Below, in pieces: positions 28,158 through 34,885 of a stretch of DNA of 34,885 bases. Position numbers and translations under genes: made by a program. This DNA comes from Bacteroidales bacterium (GTDB lineage Bacteria; Bacteroidota; Bacteroidia; Bacteroidales; JAAUTT01), in the NCBI GenBank assembly GCA_025361285.1, contig JANYAP010000167.1, positions 1-34,885 on the forward strand, read 5' to 3'. The notes below the pieces were generated by a model. That model saw nothing but the letters and a program-made list of their open reading frames with translations. It had not been told where the DNA came from and ran no database searches. The stretch's first letter is position 1. Every line of letters begins with the position of its first letter.

Positions 28158-28910
28158 CTATATTGCACTACCCTTTAGCTTCTCCAAATTTGTAACCATA
28201 TAATCGCGCACTTTTTCGGTTGTCTCTTTGGTAGATAAATTAGCGAACTCTTCGTACGGGATAGGATCGAGAATTTGAATTTTAATATTCTGACTTTCCC
28301 TCATTATAAAACCCCTTTTGGGAAGCGAATTGGCAGTTCCATTCAATAAAATAGGTAAAATATCTACTTTCGATTCTTTAGCCAGCTTAAAAGCCCCATC
28401 CTTAAAGGCTAGCATAATCCCATCAATCGATCGGGTACCTTCCGGAAAAATCATTAACGAACTACCGCTTTCCAACGTTTGCTCGCATTGTTTCATCATT
28501 TTTAAATGGCTTTTTTTACTAGCACGGTTTACCGATATATACTTGTTTAAGTGCATGTTCCAGCCCATCACAGGCACGCGAAACAACTCGGCCTTCGAAA
28601 CCCATTTAAAGTGAGTAAATAGTTGGTATATTACCAGTATATCCAACAACGATTGATGATTACTTACCATAACGTATGTTTTTTCGGGATCAATTTTATT
28701 GCGCCCATAAATAGTGGTTTTCCACAACGGATTAATCCAAATGTGCATCGACCCCCAAACCGACGAAAAAAGATGTAGATACCTCAACTTTTTATCGAAC
28801 AAAACCGTTATTACCCAAATAAATACGGCTATTGGAAACATAAACGCTCCAATTAAAACAGTAAACAGCCAAACTAACAATGACACAGTAATTAAATACA
28901 TAATTTGCAA
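28158..28910 (-). CDS. plsC: 1-acyl-sn-glycerol-3-phosphate acyltransferase
   Basis: MVSNHQSLLDILVIYQLF (NHxxxxD), MIFPEGTRS, PILLNGTANSLP. Confidence 0.93.
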   Translation of the reverse strand: MQIMYLITVSLLVWLFTVLIGAFMFPIAVFIWVITVLFDKKLRYLHLFSSVWGSMHIWINPLWKTTIYGRNKIDPEKTYVMVSNHQSLLDILVIYQLFTHFKWVSKAELFRVPVMGWNMHLNKYISVNRASKKSHLKMMKQCEQTLESGSSLMIFPEGTRSIDGIMLAFKDGAFKLAKESKVDILPILLNGTANSLPKRGFIMRESQNIKIQILDPIPYEEFANLSTKETTEKVRDYMVTNLEKLKGSAI

Positions 28911-29045
28911 CCTCGATAAGTATGTTTATATTGGCTGTAAAAATAATTTATATTTTAATTAAAATGCAAATTGGTATTAATCAATAAATTTATATGTCCT
29001 TTACAGTATTGCATCCTAATAATGGCATAGTATTTGACATTTTCC

Positions 29046-29076
29046 TTTGAATGAAGCCAAGAAAGGTTTAATTTTG
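29046..29076 (+). promoter_or_regulatory. Putative Bacteroidetes sigma-type promoter TTTG-N19-TAATTTTG
   Basis: tttg 29046-29049, 19-bp spacer, taattttg 29069-29076, upstream of the ATG at 29132. Confidence 0.6.
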
Positions 29077-29131
29077 CAGCATAGCAGTTATAAGTTTTAC
29101 TTACACTATACATATTACTAATAGTTTAGAA

Positions 29132-29731
29132 ATGAAAAATATACTTTTGTTTGTTTTAGTAATTGCAGTTGGTAATGTTTTCGGTCAGGCTACAAAAACT
29201 ACCCAAAAATTGGTACCCGATACTGTAATAAAAATGGGTGGACGTAAGTTTCCAGCATTTATTAAGCAAGTAGGTGGCGATTTTATTACCTACAGTTTCG
29301 AAACAAAGCCCGATTCCATAATTAGAGCGCAACGAAAGGATTTAGAAAAAGTAATTTTTAAAAACGGGCGCGTTGAAATATTTAGCAAGCCAGCCGTACA
29401 AATGATTGAGGAAGGACAATGGGAAGCAGTTCTTATAACCCATAAAGCCAACGACGTTAGCGGGTTGTATAAACGAGCATTCATTACAGCTAAGTCCACC
29501 GGATCCGCACGAAGTAAAAAGGCCGCTCAGGAAAGCGCCACAATTAGACTTCAGAAAAAAGCCGCTGGTAAAGGCGGATCCATTGTGTTAATATCTAACG
29601 AAGAAGCTATTGGCGCTTATGGCGACATTCCAACGTTTTACATGGAAGGCTACGTTTACGGCACAACACCTCTCGAAAAAGGCACCGATGTTATGGTTGA
29701 TAAAGATTCGAAGCCCAAACAGAAAAAATAA
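29132..29731 (+). CDS. Secreted hypothetical protein
   Basis: Signal peptide MKNILLFVLVIAVGNVFGQ; DTVIKMGGRKFPAFIKQVGGDFITYSFETKPDSIIRAQRKDLEKVIFKNGRVE; Lys-rich tail. Confidence 0.85.
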   Translation: MKNILLFVLVIAVGNVFGQATKTTQKLVPDTVIKMGGRKFPAFIKQVGGDFITYSFETKPDSIIRAQRKDLEKVIFKNGRVEIFSKPAVQMIEEGQWEAVLITHKANDVSGLYKRAFITAKSTGSARSKKAAQESATIRLQKKAAGKGGSIVLISNEEAIGAYGDIPTFYMEGYVYGTTPLEKGTDVMVDKDSKPKQKK

Positions 29732-29751
29732 TCAACAATCAACTAACCTCA

Positions 29752-30438
29752 ATGCTAATTGAACTTCAGCGCATTAGTAAAACATATTGGAATGGAACGG
29801 AAAATAATGGGCGTCAAGTATTAAACGACATTTCGCTTTCCATTAATTATGGAGAAACAATTGCTATTATAGGTCCATCGGGTTCTGGCAAAAGCACACT
29901 CCTTAATATTATGGGAACAATTGATACGCCAACCGCGGGAAGCGTTATCTTTAAGGGCACCAACTTAATTTCAACTAGCGAACATGCGCTTGCCAAAATT
30001 CGAAACCAACACATAGGCTTCATTTTTCAACTTCACCACTTATTACCACAACTGAATGTAATTGAAAATGTGCTTGTTCCTACAATTCCTGAAAAAGATA
30101 AAACAAAACGCAAAACATCGCAGGTTAGGGCTATGGATTTACTTGACTATGTAGGCCTTACCGATAAAACTCGTCAACTACCAGGCAATTTATCGGTTGG
30201 CGAATGCCAAAGGGTTGCAGTTGTAAGAGCTTTGGTTAATAATCCCGAAATAATTTTAGCCGACGAACCTACGGGATCACTCGATAGCGAATCGGCATTT
30301 AAGCTAGGCGAATTGCTGCTAAATATAAACAAAACATTAGGCGTTTCCTTAGTTGTTGTAACGCATTCGGCGGAACTAGCTATCACATTAAATAAAGTAT
30401 ATAAACTTGGTAATGGAGTGCTGAGTACTGAGTACTGA
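29752..30438 (+). CDS. ABC transporter ATP-binding protein (LolD/MacB type)
   Basis: Walker A GPSGSGKST, signature LSVGECQRVAVVRAL, Walker B IILADEPTGSLD. Confidence 0.95.
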   Translation: MLIELQRISKTYWNGTENNGRQVLNDISLSINYGETIAIIGPSGSGKSTLLNIMGTIDTPTAGSVIFKGTNLISTSEHALAKIRNQHIGFIFQLHHLLPQLNVIENVLVPTIPEKDKTKRKTSQVRAMDLLDYVGLTDKTRQLPGNLSVGECQRVAVVRALVNNPEIILADEPTGSLDSESAFKLGELLLNINKTLGVSLVVVTHSAELAITLNKVYKLGNGVLSTEY

Positions 30439-30456
30439 GTAATTAGTAAATAGTGT
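30422..30456. repeat. Heptanucleotide repeats (TGAGTAC, TGAGTAC, TGAGTAA, TTAGTAA, ATAGTGT)
   Basis: Direct reading; contains the stop codon (30436-30438) of the ABC ATPase. Confidence 0.9.
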
Positions 30457-30655
30457 CCATCCGTAATGTCTGTTTTTTGATTAGCAACGAGCTTTAGCTC
30501 GTTGAAAAATAAAACAAACAAATACTGCTTTAGCCTAAATATCAATATGTTATTTGGCCTAAAGCCCATCTTTGTATATTCATTTTCTCTGACATAAATG
30601 CCAGAGCAATTAAAAAATTACGCATACCATTGACCTTAGGGATAGACACAAAATT
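30457..30655. mobile_element. Putative non-autonomous palindromic element inserted in the heptamer array
   Basis: Flanked by 19-bp direct repeats agtaat[t/g]agtaaatagtgt (30438-30456 and 30656-30674); contains hairpin caacgagctttagctcgttg and imperfect inverted pair gctttagcctaaat / atttggcctaaagc. Confidence 0.5.
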
Positions 30656-30716
30656 AGTAATGAGTAAATAGTGTTGATTACTATGTACTAAGTACTAAGT
30701 ACTAAATACTCAGTAC
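30654..30716. repeat. Heptanucleotide repeats (TTAGTAA, TGAGTAA ... TAAGTAC x2, TAAATAC, TCAGTAC)
   Basis: Direct reading; same family as 30422-30456, directly upstream of the permease ATG. Confidence 0.88.
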
Positions 30717-30731
30717 TAAAAAACAATCAAA

Positions 30732-33700
30732 ATGACTTTTTTCCGAATAATAGCCAGAAGTCTATGGTATTTCAGAAAGCAGCATTTAGCTGTTTTTGTG
30801 GGTACTGTAATATGTACGGCCGTACTCACTGGCGCTTTAATTATTGGCAATTCGGTAAATTTTAGCCTCCGCAAACTTGTAGAAACAAGGCTTGGAAACA
30901 CTAAATACGTGCTTACAACAGGACCAAGGTTTGTTCGCGCCCAATTAGCCAACGAAATGGCTAATGCCTTGCAAATAAACGCCACTCCTCTCCTACTTTT
31001 GCAAGGCATTGCAATTAATTCCGAGTCCAACACCCGTATAAACACCGCTCAAATTATTTGCATCGATAATACATTTTGGTCGTTTTCAAACAATACAATG
31101 CCATTACTGGAAGAAAATGAGGCTATTATAAGCGAAAACGTTGCTCAAAAGCTTAAACTTACCAAAGGCAACGAATTTTTAGTAAAAATTGACAATGCAG
31201 CCATAATTCCTGTAAATACGCCGTTCGCACCCGAAAGCAAACCGTCAATTTCATTAAGGCTTACAATTAAAGATATAGTTAATGACAGTTGCTTCGGTCG
31301 ATTTAGTCTGCGAAGCAATCAGGCAGCGCCTTTAAACATATTCGTTTCCCGACTATTAATAGCAAAAAAACTAAACCTTTCGAATGTTACCAATTGCATT
31401 CTATTGTCTGATAACAAATCAAATAACATAACTAAATTCGAAATAGAACAATCACTTTCCCAACATTGGCAAACCGAGGATGCTGGACTGGCAATTAACA
31501 AAACCTCTGATAATGAATATTATGAAATAGTATCGAACCGAGTTTTTATCGATAATCCAATTTCGAAAGCCATAAGCCTAATTCCTATACCTCACCAAAA
31601 CATTCTTACATATTTGGTTAATTCCATTCAATATAAAAACAAAAGTACGCCATACTCCTTTGTTTCAGCCACTTCTCTACCAATAACATCGGCAATTATC
31701 GGAAATAGAGAAATTGTTGTAAACCAGTGGCTTGCTAACGACCTGCAAATTACTGTTGGCGATTCACTTACGCTTACCTATTACGTAATTGGCCAGCTAC
31801 GAACGTTAATCGAAAAAAGCAAAAGTTTTAAGGTTATTCAAGTTATACCTATCGAAAGCAAATACGCTAACAGCTCGCTAATGCCGTCGTTTCCTGGCTT
31901 GTCCGATGCAGGCAGTTGTCGCGATTGGAACGCTGGAATACCAATCGACCTAAAAAAAATTCGTGATAAAGACGAAAAATACTGGAACGACTTTAAAGGA
32001 ACTCCAAAAGCATATATCTCATCAGAAACAGGCGCAGAATTATGGAGCAACCAATTCGGCAACTTAACTGCTATTCGATTCAATAATAGCGACATAACAC
32101 TCCAATCGCTAAAAAATACAATTATTCGCAACATTAACCCATCGAGCCTTGGGATAGCCATTACTCCAGTGTTTTACAATGGTTTAAATGCTGCAAATAA
32201 TGCTGTCAATTTTGGCGAATTATTTCTGAGTTTAAGCTTTTTCGTCATTACAGCTGCATTATTACTTACAATACTTTTGCATTCGCTAAACACCGAAATA
32301 CGAAGTAGCGAAAGTGGCATTTTAGCTGGCTTAGGCTATAGTTTTAGGAAAATTTTACAACTTCGTTTCGCCGAATCGGCAGTGGTTATAATATTAGGAG
32401 GCATAATTGGAGCAATAATTGGAATAGCCTACAATTACCTACTAATTAAAGGGTTAAACTCTGTTTGGAACAATGCCGTGCGAGCAAATATGTTAGAGGT
32501 AAACATTAAATTTTCTACCTTATTAATTGGTTGTTTTAGTGGAATTTGCATTGCTCTAATATCCATTTTCGTTGTAACTAATAGAAAATTAAAAACTTCG
32601 GTGGCTAGTTTAATTAAAGGCTTGCCCAACAATATTGCAAGCTCGAGCATGTGGAATATAAATTTAAGTAAAATAATTACTTACGTAGGTATTTTGGGTG
32701 CTTTAGTGCTCATTATCATTTCAATTGCTACAAAATCGATCGAAAACGTAGCGCTGTATTTATCGGCAGGCAGTCTATTTCTAATTGGAAGTTCTGCTCT
32801 CATTATTAATTACATAAGTAGTACGAGTAAAAAATCCAACTCGCCTCTATCTAGTATTTTTCAACTTGCTGTTAAAAACGCCGGAAGAAACAAATCGCGC
32901 AGTATTACCGTAATTTTGGTACTTGCAATAGGCGTATTTAGTATAATAATTACAGGTTCGTACCGCAAAACATTTTACGATACCGAAAACCTCAGTAAAT
33001 CGGGTACTGGCGGTTTTAAATTTTGGGTAGAAACTTCATTACCTATTATTTACGACCTTAACACCAAAGAAGGAAAGGAAAACCTACTTGCTAGTAACGA
33101 AAACGATTTGGATAGTGTAAAATTTATTCAAATACAAGATTTGGAAGGCGACGACGCCAGTTGCTTGAATCTCAATCAGGTACAACGCCCTCGCATTTTA
33201 GGTATTTCAGCATACGAATTCGACAAACGTAACGCATTTTCATTTACTAGCCTACAAAAAGATGTAGATGAACAACATCCATGGCTTGGATTAGATTTAA
33301 AGTTAGGCAAAAATATTTATCCTGCTTTTGCCGACCAAACCGTAATAAAATATGGTTTTAAAAAAACAATTGGCGACACGCTAACGTATAACAACGAAAC
33401 TGGCGACACAATAAAGTTCGTAATTATTGGAGGGCTCAACAATTCCATTTTTCAGGGCAACTTACTAATTTCTAACAAAAAATTTTCTAGCAATTTTCCA
33501 TCTTCAGCAGGATCGAAAATTATATTAGTTGATGCTCCAAAACAAAGTCAAGTAGTAGTTGAAGAAATAATTAGAAATAGTTTTATAGATTATGGTGTAG
33601 AAATTGCCACGGCGTCAAATCGTTTAGCCGAATTTAACTCTGTCGAAAACACTTATCTTAATGTATTTATGGGTTTAGGAAGTCTGGGCGTAATTATTGG

Positions 33701-34031
33701 TACTTTCGGCATGGGTTTAATACTATACCGAAATATGCTCGAACGAAGGCATGAAATGGGGCTTTTAATGGCTATTGGCTTTACAAAAAAAGAAATAGTT
33801 CGCTTAATAGTCATCGAAAACGTATTTCTTCTACTTGCTGGCATCCTATGTGGACTTTTATCGGCAATAATAGGTATATTTCCTTCTATTATCTCACCTG
33901 CATTTAATATTGATGGCAGTTTTTTAACCGCAATTATAAGTTCGATATTCATAATTGGATTGATCTGGATTATCGTTCTAGTTAAATCGTCAACTAAAGT
34001 TAAACTTAATTCATTGCTAAGGAACGAATAA
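30732..34031 (+). CDS. FtsX/MacB-like ABC transporter permease (1099 aa)
   Basis: N-terminal TM + periplasmic domain; LRSSESGILAGLGYSFRKILQLRFAES; C-terminal LGVIIGTFGMGLILYRNMLERRHEMGLLMAIGFTKKEIVRLIVIEN. Confidence 0.93.
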   Translation: MTFFRIIARSLWYFRKQHLAVFVGTVICTAVLTGALIIGNSVNFSLRKLVETRLGNTKYVLTTGPRFVRAQLANEMANALQINATPLLLLQGIAINSESNTRINTAQIICIDNTFWSFSNNTMPLLEENEAIISENVAQKLKLTKGNEFLVKIDNAAIIPVNTPFAPESKPSISLRLTIKDIVNDSCFGRFSLRSNQAAPLNIFVSRLLIAKKLNLSNVTNCILLSDNKSNNITKFEIEQSLSQHWQTEDAGLAINKTSDNEYYEIVSNRVFIDNPISKAISLIPIPHQNILTYLVNSIQYKNKSTPYSFVSATSLPITSAIIGNREIVVNQWLANDLQITVGDSLTLTYYVIGQLRTLIEKSKSFKVIQVIPIESKYANSSLMPSFPGLSDAGSCRDWNAGIPIDLKKIRDKDEKYWNDFKGTPKAYISSETGAELWSNQFGNLTAIRFNNSDITLQSLKNTIIRNINPSSLGIAITPVFYNGLNAANNAVNFGELFLSLSFFVITAALLLTILLHSLNTEIRSSESGILAGLGYSFRKILQLRFAESAVVIILGGIIGAIIGIAYNYLLIKGLNSVWNNAVRANMLEVNIKFSTLLIGCFSGICIALISIFVVTNRKLKTSVASLIKGLPNNIASSSMWNINLSKIITYVGILGALVLIIISIATKSIENVALYLSAGSLFLIGSSALIINYISSTSKKSNSPLSSIFQLAVKNAGRNKSRSITVILVLAIGVFSIIITGSYRKTFYDTENLSKSGTGGFKFWVETSLPIIYDLNTKEGKENLLASNENDLDSVKFIQIQDLEGDDASCLNLNQVQRPRILGISAYEFDKRNAFSFTSLQKDVDEQHPWLGLDLKLGKNIYPAFADQTVIKYGFKKTIGDTLTYNNETGDTIKFVIIGGLNNSIFQGNLLISNKKFSSNFPSSAGSKIILVDAPKQSQVVVEEIIRNSFIDYGVEIATASNRLAEFNSVENTYLNVFMGLGSLGVIIGTFGMGLILYRNMLERRHEMGLLMAIGFTKKEIVRLIVIENVFLLLAGILCGLLSAIIGIFPSIISPAFNIDGSFLTAIISSIFIIGLIWIIVLVKSSTKVKLNSLLRNE

Positions 34032-34090
34032 GCTGCACAACTAACATAAGTTTAATTAGTTACAATTTACAAACAACAATAAATATATCG

Positions 34091-34711
34091 ATGGTTTTAA
34101 CCTCAACAAGTATAAAAAGGTGCATATTTATAATTTCTGTTTTGATTTGCCATATCTCCGCGGCCCAGCAAATACGGTACATACAAGTATATTTTCTTTA
34201 TGGGTCGAAACCAGCGAAAGACTACAAGAAGCACGAACCAAATGAATTTGGCGGACTTCACGGAGGGCATGTAAGTATTGGTATAGACTCGTTTAATGTT
34301 AGTTTCCACCACGTTAATGGTTATCATATCTTTTCAAAGCGAAAAAACTTAAAAGGTATCTACGAAAAAATACCGATAGTCAGTTTTCTGAAAGATACAA
34401 CATCTCGCAAATACACAATTTTCGAAATTCCTTTGGATAGCATCAATTACGATAAGCTGCGGGCCAAAATAGCAGCTTATTTACAAAAAACTCCATACGA
34501 CTATGCCTTTTACGGAATGCGCTGTGCAGCAGCATCATACGATATGTTAAGCCATGCGGGAATATTAAAGCAAAGCTCGCGGTTAGGAATAATATACTCA
34601 AACTTCTACCCTCGTTTATTACGCAAAAAACTTTTTCGGTTGGCAGAAACGCAGCCATATATAGTTAAATATCAGCAGGGTAGCAAATCGCGTATTTGGG
34701 AGAACGATTGA
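34091..34711 (+). CDS. Secreted hypothetical protein, possibly permuted papain/NlpC-P60-like
   Basis: Signal peptide; FGGLHGGHVSIGID (His-rich) N-terminal and YDYAFYGMRCAAASYDMLSHAGI C-terminal. Confidence 0.7.
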   Translation: MVLTSTSIKRCIFIISVLICHISAAQQIRYIQVYFLYGSKPAKDYKKHEPNEFGGLHGGHVSIGIDSFNVSFHHVNGYHIFSKRKNLKGIYEKIPIVSFLKDTTSRKYTIFEIPLDSINYDKLRAKIAAYLQKTPYDYAFYGMRCAAASYDMLSHAGILKQSSRLGIIYSNFYPRLLRKKLFRLAETQPYIVKYQQGSKSRIWEND

Positions 34712-34745
34712 CACGTAAGAATGTAAAAACATAAAAACAATAAAA

Positions 34746-34772
34746 AAAGCCCCAAGTTTTGCTTGGGGCTTT
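34746..34772 (-). terminator. Rho-independent terminator downstream of tRNA-Phe
   Basis: AAAGCCCCAAG-loop-CTTGGGGCTTT perfect 11-bp stem, followed on the minus strand by TTTTA. Confidence 0.92.
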
Positions 34773-34775
34773 GGG

Positions 34776-34848
<73 letters not shown>

Positions 34849-34862
34849 GTTTTATTGCGGTG

Positions 34863-34870
34863 CAAATGTA
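34863..34870 (-). promoter_or_regulatory. Putative -7 box (TACATTTG) of tRNA-Phe
   Basis: caaatgta on the plus strand; TAnnTTTG match 14 bp upstream of the tRNA. Confidence 0.5.
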
Positions 34871-34885
34871 AACAAAAAAATAACT

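Noticed and set aside
30174-30569. Minus-strand ORF of 131 aa
   Set aside because: Antisense to the ABC ATPase and runs through the repeat element.
30716-31045. Minus-strand ORF of 109 aa
   Set aside because: Antisense to the FtsX permease start; no domain recognised. The same applies to 31838..32161 and 33653..33952.

Overview
This is a chromosomal-looking, AT-rich window from a Bacteroidetes-type genome. The evidence for that is the T9SS type B sorting domain, a TonB receptor with a carboxypeptidase-regulatory-like domain, YaiO/DUF5777 barrels, and TAnnTTTG promoter boxes. I support about 28 protein genes: a QueA-family protein, sucD, a YaiO-like barrel, a GldM-domain-like protein, metA, pirin, GtrA, TauE/SafE, rplS, a C69 dipeptidase, a TonB receptor, DUF6702-like, a T9SS cargo plus TPR pair, a MaoC dehydratase, an orphan XylF-like lipoprotein, an OB-fold protein, YceI, DUF5777, two heme-binding lipoproteins, prfC, fRMsr, a DUF2007-like protein, PlsC, a secreted unknown, an ABC ATPase, an FtsX permease and a His...Cys secreted protein. 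There is also a tRNA-Phe(GAA) with its terminator. No CRISPR array, prophage, IS transposase or full defence island is visible. Points worth a second look: (1) a threonine aldolase gene broken by two frameshifts and an in-frame stop; (2) a 59-aa Phd/YefM-like antitoxin remnant absent from the ORF track; (3) a minus-strand block combining tandem-repeat cytochrome c lipoproteins, DUF5777, YceI and OB-fold proteins; (4) several short tandem arrays (9-mers and 7-mers) that supply the stop codons of three neighbouring genes; (5) a ~200-bp palindromic element flanked by 19-bp direct repeats inside a heptamer array, separating an ABC ATPase from its permease; (6) a ~60-bp diverged repeat lying just downstream of two unrelated minus-strand genes. 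No single region clearly proves a new system; the cytochrome/barrel/YceI block and the nested repeat elements are the best candidates.
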